Origin: CAYSSG01 sp964433635
GTDB taxonomy: Bacteria > Atribacterota > Phoenicimicrobiia > Phoenicimicrobiales > Stramentimicrobiaceae
Length of the DNA stretch: 64,000 bases
NCBI GenBank assembly: GCA_964433635.1
Contig: CAYSSG010000006.1
Span: 1-64,000, forward strand
Reading direction: 5' to 3'
Shown here: piece after piece, positions 1 through 8,570 of the stretch
Numbering within the stretch: the stretch's first letter is position 1
Layout: every line of letters begins with the position of its first letter
Notes under the pieces: generated by a model
Told to the model about the DNA's origin: nothing
Database searches by the model: none
The model's input: only the letters and a program-made list of their open reading frames with translations
Position numbers and translations under genes: made by a program

Positions 1-122
1 TAAATAATATTTCTCTGCGATTCCTTTATTTCCAAAAATTTTTTTGAGTTATCTGGACTTCATGAATGTCAGTTATGCTAGTAAAAATTCTTAATTATCA
101 AAGAAATTTTGAAGGTTGAAAC

Positions 123-1076
123 ATTAAACATTATACTATTTACATAACATGTTTCATTTTAATTTTTTTTATGGAAACTCTTTTCTTCTTTTTCAACACC
201 TGCGAAATTAGTTATGCTGATACTCTGGATACAGGAAAAGAAGATAGTCCTATTGCAGTGATGATTGGAAATTCTCCCAGGGAAAGGGAAATTCAAAAAG
301 GTTTACTTTATGCTGATATTGTCTACGAAATTGAAGTTGAATTCCCCTTTACCAGATTTATGGCAATCTTTCTTAACGATGTTGACACAAAAATAGGGCC
401 AGTAAGAAGCAGTCGTTACTATTTTTCCCGCATCTGCGCAGAATGGAATGCCATCTTTGCCCACTGCGGAGGACAGTTTTTAAAAAATTCCAATATTCTG
501 GATATGAACGAGCTGTATATCCCTAATCCTTATTGGCGTGATAAAGAGATTGGGGGATGGATTAATTTATTTACCAGTACACAACAATTAAGGCAAGAGG
601 CTAAAAAACATAATCATCCTGTCATTAATGTTATGGAGCATCCTTTGTTAAATTGGGATGAACCTTGCGGAAAAAAAGATAATCAAATAAATAAGATTAC
701 CATAAAATATCATGCAGATTATATTGTCAGTTATGAATATTGTCCAAGTGAACATCAATATTATCGGTACAATAACCAAAACCCATTTATCGATCAAGTA
801 AGTCTGGAGCAGATTACAGTCTCCAATATTATTATTCAGCTTTTACCCATTGAAGAGATTAAAGAGGATGAGGAGGGAAGGATACAGATGGAACTTGTAG
901 GAGAAGGGATCGGAAGGGTATTTCAGGGAGGAGATAGCCAACCAATAAAATGGATAAAAAAAAGCAAGGATGAGCCAACATTATTTTTGGATCAGAAAGG
1001 TTCTCCCCTGATATATCAGCTGGGAGCAACCTGGATTCACCTCCTGTCTCCTGAATCAGAAATCTGGACAAAATAA
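123..1076 (+). CDS. DUF3048 domain protein, exported (YerB-like)
   Basis: Matches the DUF3048 family (Bacillus YerB type): an N-terminal block with PIAVMIGN, ADIVYEI, TRFMAIF and GPVRSSRYYF, followed by a C-terminal half resembling the DUF3048 C-terminal domain. The molecular function of the family is not established. The first ATG (171) has no ribosome binding site and would begin inside a hydrophobic stretch. The frame is open back to 120, and an ATT at 123 lies 7 nt after GAAGG. Starting there gives a 317-aa protein with a lysine/histidine n-region, a long hydrophobic core and a cleavage-like SYA, i.e. a plausible signal peptide. The family call is firm; the ATT start is inference. Confidence 0.8.
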   Translation: MKHYTIYITCFILIFFMETLFFFFNTCEISYADTLDTGKEDSPIAVMIGNSPREREIQKGLLYADIVYEIEVEFPFTRFMAIFLNDVDTKIGPVRSSRYYFSRICAEWNAIFAHCGGQFLKNSNILDMNELYIPNPYWRDKEIGGWINLFTSTQQLRQEAKKHNHPVINVMEHPLLNWDEPCGKKDNQINKITIKYHADYIVSYEYCPSEHQYYRYNNQNPFIDQVSLEQITVSNIIIQLLPIEEIKEDEEGRIQMELVGEGIGRVFQGGDSQPIKWIKKSKDEPTLFLDQKGSPLIYQLGATWIHLLSPESEIWTK

Positions 1077-1095
1077 CAGGTCAGAAGGTTAACCA

Positions 1096-1497
1096 TTGAA
1101 AAAACTTATTCTAAGTTTAATAAAAAAAGCAACGGATGCCAGATTAAAAGCCTATGCACCCTATTCCAATTTTACGGTTGGTGCTGCGCTCATGACCGAT
1201 AAAGGTGCTATATTCACCGGTTGTAATATCGAAAATGCTTCCCTGGGACTAAGCATCTGCGCTGAACGAGTAGCCATACAAAAGGCCGTATCTGCAGGAT
1301 ATACCACCTTTAAAGCCTTAGCAGTGGTTTGTGATACCGAAAAACCCTGTTCCCCATGCGGTGCATGCAGACAGGTAATGACAGAATTCTCTCCGGAAAT
1401 GGATGTGATCATGGTAAATCTTCATCATGATCTAAAAATAATGAAGGCAAAAGAACTACTTCCTGATGCATTTTCGGATCATGATGTCAAAGAATGA
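1096..1497 (+). CDS. cdd: Cytidine deaminase
   Basis: Small (133 aa) homotetrameric-type cytidine deaminase that hydrolyses cytidine or deoxycytidine to uridine or deoxyuridine in pyrimidine salvage. The zinc site is visible: C55-A-E57 (E57 is the proton shuttle) and PCxxC with C85 and C88. The N-terminal YAPYSNFTVGAAL and GCNIENAS segments match the substrate-binding part of the family. It starts with TTG, with AGAAGG 7 nt upstream, 19 nt after the DUF3048 gene, so the two are probably cotranscribed. A pyrimidine-nucleoside phosphorylase near 10.6 kb would be the next salvage step. Confidence 0.95.
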   Translation: MKKLILSLIKKATDARLKAYAPYSNFTVGAALMTDKGAIFTGCNIENASLGLSICAERVAIQKAVSAGYTTFKALAVVCDTEKPCSPCGACRQVMTEFSPEMDVIMVNLHHDLKIMKAKELLPDAFSDHDVKE

Positions 1498-1579
1498 AAA
1501 GCGTGCAAACCTCTGAAAATGCTAAATCGATTTGATATATGAATGCCCCTCTAATTTAGACCGGTAAGATCATATTATG

Positions 1580-1595
1580 ATTCCCAATTGGGAAT
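1580..1595. promoter_or_regulatory. 16-bp perfect palindrome upstream of recO
   Basis: ATTCCCAATTGGGAAT is a perfect 16-bp palindrome in the 139-bp gap between cdd and recO. It directly follows a TATTAT that could serve as a -10 element (1573-1578), although no convincing -35 was found at the right distance. No T-run follows, so a dimeric regulator site is more likely than a terminator. The binding factor is unknown. Confidence 0.35.
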
Positions 1596-1636
1596 GAAAT
1601 TAGTAAAATTTAGGACAGGAGCTTGATAATATTCTT

Positions 1637-2410
1637 ATGAATCGACTCTTTCAGACAGACGGAATCATACTGAAAAGCATGAAATTGAATGAATCTGACA
1701 AAATTGTAACGATCTTTTCCAAAAATTACGGAAAAATCAGAGCCATCGTAAAGGGAATCAGGAAAACAAAGAGTCATTTTGGCAGCAGCATGGAGAACCT
1801 GACCATGGTGAAATTATTGGTCTTTAAAGGAAAAAATCTAAGCATTGTCAGCCAGGCAGAAATCATTCACTCATTTTTCCAATATTGTAAAGATTTAAAA
1901 CGTTTTGGTTTAGCAATTCAATGTGCAGAATTAGTTGATAAGCTGTCAGCTGAAGAGGATCCTAATCATTCTATCTATGAATTGTTGAAAACTGTCTTGA
2001 TATTGTTACAAGATGATAAAAATCCCGTACTTCTGGTTGAATCATTTAAATGGAAACTCTTCATGATATTGGGCTATCAACCGGAATTAATAAGATGTAT
2101 TCAATGTAAGCGGCAGATTCCGAAATTACCATCCTATATTTTTGACATAGAAAAAGGAGGTCTCATCTGCTCAGCCCATCAGGAGATCAACAGTCATTTT
2201 CAGACTACCATCAGCGATTATGGCTTAAGATTATTAAAAAGAATCATGGATGTCGATTTAGCTGATATTCATAATAAGGCAATTCATCAATCGGGATTAG
2301 TGGAATTGATTAGAATAACTGATCAATTTATGAACTATCACTTTGATATTGAAAATCAAAGTAAACAGTTTTTAAACAAAATAAAATTATTGGCAGAAAA
2401 AGAACAATAA
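1637..2410 (+). CDS. recO: DNA repair protein RecO
   Basis: RecO mediates RecA loading and strand annealing in the RecFOR pathway. The N-terminal OB-fold part carries the family pattern (FQTDGIILKS, DKIVTIFS, GKIRAIVKG). The centre has CIQC (about residues 155-158) and a later GGLIC, consistent with the zinc-binding cysteines of many RecO proteins. Length (257 aa) is typical. The ribosome binding site AGGAG (1617-1621) is 15 nt from this ATG but 9 nt from an in-frame ATT at 1631, so translation may begin two codons earlier. No partner gene is adjacent. Confidence 0.92.
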   Translation: MNRLFQTDGIILKSMKLNESDKIVTIFSKNYGKIRAIVKGIRKTKSHFGSSMENLTMVKLLVFKGKNLSIVSQAEIIHSFFQYCKDLKRFGLAIQCAELVDKLSAEEDPNHSIYELLKTVLILLQDDKNPVLLVESFKWKLFMILGYQPELIRCIQCKRQIPKLPSYIFDIEKGGLICSAHQEINSHFQTTISDYGLRLLKRIMDVDLADIHNKAIHQSGLVELIRITDQFMNYHFDIENQSKQFLNKIKLLAEKEQ

Positions 2411-2470
2411 ATCTCACCTAAAAAATGAGATTAAAATTTTATTCTTTCGCCAGATGATAATGATTCTTTT

Positions 2471-2499
2471 TTGACAACATAAAATGATTTTGCTATATT
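2471..2499 (+). promoter_or_regulatory. Sigma-70-type promoter for glyQ-glyS
   Basis: A perfect TTGACA -35 (2471-2476), a 17-nt spacer and TATATT -10 (2494-2499). The predicted transcript starts near 2506 and has a leader of about 95 nt before glyQ. This is one of the clearest promoters in the window. Confidence 0.75.
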
Positions 2500-2512
2500 A
2501 ATAAAAATAATG

Positions 2513-2577
2513 AGTCCCTCTCAATAGAAAATTGACAGGAATAAAAACAATATAGGGCTAGAGAGGGATTTTATTTA
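2513..2577 (+). terminator. Leader hairpin with U-run (possible attenuator) before glyQ
   Basis: TCCCTCTC (2515-2522) pairs perfectly with GAGAGGGA (2561-2568), extended by a G-T and an A-T pair, and is followed by TTTTATTT. The 38-nt loop is long. It lies between the glyQ promoter and its ribosome binding site, so it would act as an attenuator or mRNA-leader structure, not as the end of the upstream gene. No T-box consensus was seen and the leader is too short for a classic T-box. Confidence 0.45.
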
Positions 2578-2599
2578 TATTAGGTAAGGAGAGTATCAT

Positions 2600-3487
2600 T
2601 TGCATATTCAGGAAATCATCTTTAATTTGGAAAATTATTGGGGTAAGAAAGGTTGCATTATATTGACCCCCTACGATATTGAAGTAGGTGCCGGTACAAT
2701 GAATCCGGCTACATTTTTACGGGTTCTGGGCCCTGAACCATGGAAGACAGCCTACGTGGAACCTTCCAGAAGACCGGCAGATGGACGATATGGTGAAAAT
2801 CCGAATCGTGTTCAACAACATTATCAGTTTCAGGTCATTATTAAACCATCCCCGGAAGATATTCAAAATCAATATCTTGAAAGCCTTGAAAGGATTGGCA
2901 TTTCCCGTTCGGAACATGATATACGTTTCATGGAAGGTGATTGGGAAGCCCCAACCCTGGGTGCCTGGGGCTTAGGTTGGGAAGTAATATTAGATGGATT
3001 AGAAATCACACAATTTACCTATTTCCAACAGGCTGGTGGTATTGACCTGAATCCCATACCAATCGAAATAACCTACGGAATTGAACGATTGGCAATGGTA
3101 GTGCAGCACAAGGAAAACATATACGACCTGCTCTGGAATAAAGATATTACTTATGGTGAAATACAGCATCAGGTAGAAGTTGAGCAGTCAAAGTACAATT
3201 TTGAAGAATCAAATATAGAGATGCTATTCGGTCTGTTTAGAATATATGAACAAGAAGCCATAGCACTCTTATCAAAAAAATTACCGATTCCAGCTTATGA
3301 CTATACCTTAAAATGCTCTCACACCTTTAATCTTCTGGAGGCCAGAGGAGCGATCAGTGTTACCGAAAGGACAGGTTATATAACGAGAGTAAGGGAATTA
3401 GCTAAACTCTGTGCCCAAAACTATATTGAACAGAGGGAGATACTGGGATATCCCCTTTTAAAAGAGGGACGTACCATAAATGAATAG
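2600..3487 (+). CDS. glyQ: Glycyl-tRNA synthetase alpha subunit
   Basis: Catalytic alpha chain of the bacterial alpha2beta2 glycyl-tRNA synthetase, which charges tRNA-Gly using ATP and releases PPi. Length is 295 aa as expected. Highly conserved blocks are present: GAGTMNPATFLR, RPADGRYGENPNR, WEAPTLGAWGLGWEV and the QAGGIDL/EITYGIERL region of the class II core. The start is TTG with AAGGAGAG well placed upstream. The end overlaps glyS by 8 bp, pointing to translational coupling. Expression probably depends on the promoter and leader hairpin just upstream. Confidence 0.97.
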   Translation: MHIQEIIFNLENYWGKKGCIILTPYDIEVGAGTMNPATFLRVLGPEPWKTAYVEPSRRPADGRYGENPNRVQQHYQFQVIIKPSPEDIQNQYLESLERIGISRSEHDIRFMEGDWEAPTLGAWGLGWEVILDGLEITQFTYFQQAGGIDLNPIPIEITYGIERLAMVVQHKENIYDLLWNKDITYGEIQHQVEVEQSKYNFEESNIEMLFGLFRIYEQEAIALLSKKLPIPAYDYTLKCSHTFNLLEARGAISVTERTGYITRVRELAKLCAQNYIEQREILGYPLLKEGRTINE

Positions 3488-5609
3488 GTTCATTTTAGAG
3501 ATAGGAACAGAAGAAATACCTTCCATCTATATTGACAAAACCTTGAATGATTTAAAAGACAATATGATGAAAGAGTTACAACAGCTTCGTATTGAATACC
3601 ACCTGGTTCAGGCATACGGTACACCCAGACGATTAATTGTATATATTGATGATATCAGTGTCGAACAAAAGGATACCCTTCAGAAGATAAAGGGTCCTTC
3701 CAAAGCAATTGCCTTTGATAAAGACGGAAATCCCTCAATATCTGCTATTAAATTCGCCCAGGCAAATCAGTTAACTCTGAAAGACCTGGTTACTGAATAT
3801 ACCGACAAAGGTGAATACCTGTTTGTTCAGAAAAGAATCAAGGGCAAGAAAACAGAATCATTGTTACCGGAAATCTGTCTGAAAATCATTTCCAATATTA
3901 CCTTTCCCAAGTCCATGAGATGGGGAAAGACCTCTTTTCGTTTTATCAGACCGATAAGATGGTTATTAGCCCTGTATAATGATAACATGATTCCCTTTAC
4001 ATTAGCGACCATTCATTCTGGTTGCACCACTTTTGGCCATCGATTACTCTCTCCCAATTCAGCAACAGTCATTTCTGTGGGTGATTATTTCAAAATCATA
4101 AGAAATTGTTTTGTGATTATCGATCCTGTAGAAAGAAAGAAGATGATTTTTGAGCAAATGATTCAGCTGATTCGCCAATATCATGGCAAGGAACTTATAG
4201 ATGAATCACTGTTGGAGGAAGTGAAAAATCTGGTAGAATATCCTAAGGTTCTATTAGGCCATTTTCACAAAAATTATCTGAAATTACCTTCCGAAGTATT
4301 AAAGGCAGTTATGATCAGACATCAAAAATATTTTCCAATATACTCTGAGGATGGTCAGTTATTGCCTCATTTTTTAGTAGTCATCAACGGAAACAAAGAA
4401 AGATATAAGGATACAATTATTCAGGGGAATGAAAGGGTATTGAAAGCCAGATTGGAAGATGCCCGGTTTTTCTATCAGGAAGACCAGAAGGTTAGCGATA
4501 AAAAGGTAAAGCCACTGGATAAAAACGTGGAAAAGTTAAAACAGGTTACCTATCAGGAAAACCTGGGTAGCATTTATGATAAAGTAGAAAGGCTCGTTGC
4601 ATTGACTAAAAAAATGGGTGAAATGCTCCAGATTGACACTCACGTATCAAAGATACTGCGACGTTCTGCTCAGCTATGCAAATCTGACCTGGTTACTGAG
4701 ATGGTAAAGGAATTCCCTGAGTTACAGGGAATCATGGGAAAAGAATATGCCCTCTTGCAGGGAGAAGATCATCAGGTAGCTGAAACGATTTATGAACAAT
4801 ATCTGCCCAGATTTTCAGGTGATAACCTGCCTAAAACATTAAGCGGCAGCATACTGAGTATAGTTGATAAACTGGATCATATTATTTCCTGTTTTAGCAA
4901 TGATATCATTCCCGATGGTTCTCAGGATCCCTACGCTTTAAGAAGACAATCGTTGGGAATTCTCAATATTACAGTTCTTAATAAAATGGATTTTTCTCTG
5001 GATCAATTGATAGATTTCAATATCAAGCTCATGTCTGGAAATAATCATTATCAAAACCAGCATAAAACTGGAACAGAAGAGACTATCAATCAGAAGATCA
5101 AATATTTTATCCTGCAGCGTTTTCGTTATCTTCTCCTGGAAAAAAATTATGAGTATGATATCGTCGATGCTGTCTTATCAAAGAATCCAGAGAGTATGAT
5201 GGATATATTATCTCGAATTATGGTCATTCAAAGAATCTATCACCTTCCGAAATTCAATAAAATTATTACTGCTGCAACCAGGACATCTAATTTATCTAAA
5301 AACTTCCGTAAAATGAAAATAAACAGTAGCATTTTTCAAGAAAAAGAGGAGCATGTGCTCTATGACTGTTATCTAGCAGCGAAACAAAAGATTGAAAAAG
5401 CCATCATTCATAAACAATATGAGGAGGTTTTTGAGCAACTGGCCCTGATAAGTGCACCAATCGATCAATATTTTGATCATGTTTTAGTCATGGATAAAAA
5501 TGAAAAAATCCGCAATAACCGATTAGCTTTACTACAGGAAATAACCGGATTGTACTATTCAGCGGCAGATTTATCAAAGATTGCACTTGCCAAAGGAAAC
5601 GTCAAATAA
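3480..5609 (+). CDS. glyS: Glycyl-tRNA synthetase beta subunit
   Basis: Beta chain of the heterotetrameric glycyl-tRNA synthetase, needed for tRNA recognition. At 709 aa it is the normal length. It opens with the family signature LEIGTEEIPS and contains GTPRRLIVY, FPKSMRWG, RHQKYFPIY, GNERVLKARLEDARFFYQED and DGSQDPYALRRQ; the last region belongs to the HD-like part. The C-terminal anticodon-binding-like domain includes ALISAPIDQYFDHVLVMD. The ATG overlaps the end of glyQ, so the two subunits should be made in balance. Nothing appears missing. Confidence 0.97.
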   Translation: MNRFILEIGTEEIPSIYIDKTLNDLKDNMMKELQQLRIEYHLVQAYGTPRRLIVYIDDISVEQKDTLQKIKGPSKAIAFDKDGNPSISAIKFAQANQLTLKDLVTEYTDKGEYLFVQKRIKGKKTESLLPEICLKIISNITFPKSMRWGKTSFRFIRPIRWLLALYNDNMIPFTLATIHSGCTTFGHRLLSPNSATVISVGDYFKIIRNCFVIIDPVERKKMIFEQMIQLIRQYHGKELIDESLLEEVKNLVEYPKVLLGHFHKNYLKLPSEVLKAVMIRHQKYFPIYSEDGQLLPHFLVVINGNKERYKDTIIQGNERVLKARLEDARFFYQEDQKVSDKKVKPLDKNVEKLKQVTYQENLGSIYDKVERLVALTKKMGEMLQIDTHVSKILRRSAQLCKSDLVTEMVKEFPELQGIMGKEYALLQGEDHQVAETIYEQYLPRFSGDNLPKTLSGSILSIVDKLDHIISCFSNDIIPDGSQDPYALRRQSLGILNITVLNKMDFSLDQLIDFNIKLMSGNNHYQNQHKTGTEETINQKIKYFILQRFRYLLLEKNYEYDIVDAVLSKNPESMMDILSRIMVIQRIYHLPKFNKIITAATRTSNLSKNFRKMKINSSIFQEKEEHVLYDCYLAAKQKIEKAIIHKQYEEVFEQLALISAPIDQYFDHVLVMDKNEKIRNNRLALLQEITGLYYSAADLSKIALAKGNVK

Positions 5610-5709
5610 ATTTACTTGAAATCATCATATCTTTTCTATTTTTAGAAAGAAATATTCAGAAAACATTTTTAATTTATCAATACTTTAATTGAAAGGAGAA
5701 GTCATAACA

Positions 5710-8358
5710 ATGAAGAAGTATATTTATTACTTTGATGAAGGTAATAAGGATATGAAAAGATTATTAGGAGGAAAAGGGGCTAATCTGGCAGAGATGACAA
5801 AAATGAGCTTACCAGTGCCCCAGGGATTTACCATTACAGCAGAAGCCTGTATTGAATACACAAATGGGAACAAAAAATTCCCCGAGGGTTTGCTACAGCA
5901 AATTGAAGAAAACTTGAAAAAATTAGAGGAAAAAAGTGGTAAAAAACTGGGAGATCCTGACAATCCTCTATTGGTTTCTGTCCGCTCAGGTGCTGCAATT
6001 TCCATGCCTGGAATGATGGATACTATTTTGAATTTAGGGTTAAATGAAGAGACCATCCAGGGATTGATCCTAAAAACCCAGGATGAACGATTTGCCTATG
6101 ACAGTTATCGAAGATTCATTCAAATGTTCGGCAATGTAGTTATGGGTATCAAAGGTGAACATTTTGAAGAAATACTGGAAAAAATGAAAGCAAAACAGAA
6201 AATTGAGATTGATGCTGAAATCAACGTCGAAGGTTTAAAAGAAGTTGTCAAACAATACAAAATCCTGGTATTTAAAGAAATGGAACAAAAATTTCCTGAT
6301 GATCCGCAGAAACAGCTCCTTATGGCTATTGAGGCGGTCTTCAGTTCATGGGATAACAAACGTGCAGTTACCTATAGACGCATCAACAGAATTCCGGATG
6401 ATTTGGGAACTGCTGTTAATGTTCAGGAGATGGTTTTTGGAAATATGGGATACGATTCTGGCACAGGAGTAGGTTTTACCCGGAATCCTTCCACCGGTGA
6501 AAAAGAAAACTATGGTGAGTACCTCCTGAACGCCCAGGGCGAGGATGTTGTATCCGGAATAAGAACACCAAAGCATCTGGATGAGTTGATAAAGGATATG
6601 CCTTCCGTACATAAAGAGTTAATCAGGATAGTCAAAACACTGGAAAATAATTATAAGGATGTGCAAGACTACGAATTTACCATAGAAAAAGGGAAGTTAT
6701 ACCTCCTACAGACCCGATCAGGTAAACGTACAGCTCAAGCAGCATTAAAAATTGCGGTTGACATGGTTGATGAAGGAATCATTAATAAGAAGACCGCTGT
6801 GAATAGAATTGAGCCAAATCAACTCAATCAGCTACTTCATCGCAGAATTGATCCAGGTGCTGAAATAGAATCCATTGCCAAAGGCTTACCTGCTTCTCCA
6901 GGTGCTGCATCCGGAAAAGTCGTTTTTACTGCTGATGAAGCAGAAGAAATGGGTAAAAAGGGAGAAGATGTGATTTTGGTTAGAACGGAAACGACTCCTG
7001 ATGACATCCACGGAATGGTTGAAGCAAAAGGTACCCTGACAAGTAGAGGAGGCATGACCAGTCATGCAGCGGTTGTGGCAAGAGGAATGGGTATGCCCTG
7101 TGTAGCAGGTTGTAGTGAGATTATCATTAATTCTAAAAAAGAAATTTTTATTGCAAATAATAAAACAATAAAAAAAGGCGATTATATCACGATAGACGGG
7201 GGAAGCGGACAGGTGTTTGAAGGCAAGGTTCCCATGATAGAGCCTAAAATGAGCAAAGAATTCAAACTTTTACTTTCCTGGGCTGACGAAATCAGGAAAT
7301 TAGGGGTATATGCCAATGCGGATACACCGGAAGATGCCAGGAAAGCCAGAGAATTAGGAGCAGAAGGAATCGGTTTATGTCGAACAGAACACATGTTCAT
7401 GGCACCTGAACGTTTGCCGATTGTTCAGGCTATGATTATTGCTGATACCAAAGAATCCAGGGAAAAAGAATTAGAAAAATTGCTGCCTATGCAAAAGAGT
7501 GATTTCTTGGGAATTTTAAAGGCTATGCAGGGATTACCTGTTATTATCCGGTTGCTCGATCCACCCTTACATGAATTCTTACCAAGTTTTGAGGAGACAT
7601 TAGTGGCAGTTACCACTTTGAGATTACAGAAGCCTCAAGATGAAACAGAATTGGAAAAACAGGAGAAAATTTTAGATAGAATCAGGATGCTGCAGGAGAT
7701 GAATCCTATGTTAGGACTAAGAGGATGCCGTTTAGGCTTATTATATCCTGAAATCTATGAAATGCAAGCCAAAGCAATTATTGAAGCCAGTGTGGAATTG
7801 ACGAAACAGGGAATAGACATCAAACCGGAAATTATGATTCCCCTGGTTGGACATTTAAATGAATTAAAACCGATCTATGACCGTACAAAAAAGCTGGCAG
7901 AAGAAATGATAAAAAGAGAGAAGGTTGCTTTGGAATATAAAATTGGCACGATGATTGAATTGCCCAGAGCAGCCCTGACAGCCGACAAAATAGCTGAATA
8001 TGCCGAATTTTTCTCCTATGGCACCAATGATCTAACACAAACCACTTTTGGTATCAGTCGGGATGATGCAGAAGGTAAATTCTTATTAAAATATGTGGAA
8101 GAAGGTATTTTGAAAGATAATCCATTTGAAGTGCTTGATACAGAAGGGGTGGGTAAATTAGTTCAAATCGGGGTGGAATTGGGTCGTAAAACAAATCCTA
8201 ATCTGGAAATTGGTATCTGCGGTGAACATGGCGGCGAACCTCAGTCTGTTGAATTTTGTCACCAGTCAGGACTAAATTATGTGAGCTGTTCACCCTTCAG
8301 GGTACCCATTGCTCGATTAGCAGCAGCCCAGGCAGTATTAAAAGAACAGACTAATTAA
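5710..8358 (+). CDS. ppdK: Pyruvate phosphate dikinase
   Basis: Interconverts pyruvate + ATP + Pi and PEP + AMP + PPi. The three expected domains are present: an N-terminal ATP-grasp part (GGKGANLAEM, SVRSGAAISMPGMMDT), the central swivelling phosphohistidine domain with GGMTSHAAVVARG (catalytic His about residue 452, matching His455 of the Clostridium enzyme), and a C-terminal TIM barrel ending in GICGEHGGEP (catalytic Cys about 837). Length from the chosen start is 882 aa. ATG 5710 is preferred because AAAGGAG precedes it; an in-frame TTG 21 nt upstream overlaps that site. The neighbouring membrane pyrophosphatase suggests shared PPi metabolism. Confidence 0.97.
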   Translation: MKKYIYYFDEGNKDMKRLLGGKGANLAEMTKMSLPVPQGFTITAEACIEYTNGNKKFPEGLLQQIEENLKKLEEKSGKKLGDPDNPLLVSVRSGAAISMPGMMDTILNLGLNEETIQGLILKTQDERFAYDSYRRFIQMFGNVVMGIKGEHFEEILEKMKAKQKIEIDAEINVEGLKEVVKQYKILVFKEMEQKFPDDPQKQLLMAIEAVFSSWDNKRAVTYRRINRIPDDLGTAVNVQEMVFGNMGYDSGTGVGFTRNPSTGEKENYGEYLLNAQGEDVVSGIRTPKHLDELIKDMPSVHKELIRIVKTLENNYKDVQDYEFTIEKGKLYLLQTRSGKRTAQAALKIAVDMVDEGIINKKTAVNRIEPNQLNQLLHRRIDPGAEIESIAKGLPASPGAASGKVVFTADEAEEMGKKGEDVILVRTETTPDDIHGMVEAKGTLTSRGGMTSHAAVVARGMGMPCVAGCSEIIINSKKEIFIANNKTIKKGDYITIDGGSGQVFEGKVPMIEPKMSKEFKLLLSWADEIRKLGVYANADTPEDARKARELGAEGIGLCRTEHMFMAPERLPIVQAMIIADTKESREKELEKLLPMQKSDFLGILKAMQGLPVIIRLLDPPLHEFLPSFEETLVAVTTLRLQKPQDETELEKQEKILDRIRMLQEMNPMLGLRGCRLGLLYPEIYEMQAKAIIEASVELTKQGIDIKPEIMIPLVGHLNELKPIYDRTKKLAEEMIKREKVALEYKIGTMIELPRAALTADKIAEYAEFFSYGTNDLTQTTFGISRDDAEGKFLLKYVEEGILKDNPFEVLDTEGVGKLVQIGVELGRKTNPNLEIGICGEHGGEPQSVEFCHQSGLNYVSCSPFRVPIARLAAAQAVLKEQTN

Positions 8359-8416
8359 CTGAATACACTATATACCTTATACATAATACATATACAAAGA
8401 TTATTATTTCTAAAGT

Positions 8417-8457
8417 AGGTGGTTTCCCTCTTAAGGTCAAAATTTGGGAAACCACCT
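8417..8457. repeat. 12-bp perfect inverted repeat between ppdK and hppA
   Basis: AGGTGGTTTCCC (8417-8428) and GGGAAACCACCT (8446-8457) form a perfect 12-bp stem with a 17-nt loop. No run of T follows, so it is either a weak terminator for ppdK or a structured element or operator in the 200-bp gap before hppA. The rest of this gap shows only a weak promoter-like TTGACG/TAAAAT pair with a short 15-nt spacer. Confidence 0.5.
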
Positions 8458-8570
8458 TGTAATTTGACGGGTAATAGAATAGAATAAAATGGATTATTAT
8501 TTCTATTTTGATATTCTGCATAAAATAAGTTTGACCTGTAAAACATTTAATCAAAAGGAGCATGGTAAAT

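Noticed and set aside
1..122. 3' end of an upstream gene at the left edge
   Set aside because: Only short open stretches with stops in all frames were seen and no family could be recognised.
2500..2600. T-box riboswitch before glyQ
   Set aside because: No T-box sequence or specifier-loop architecture is visible and the leader is too short.
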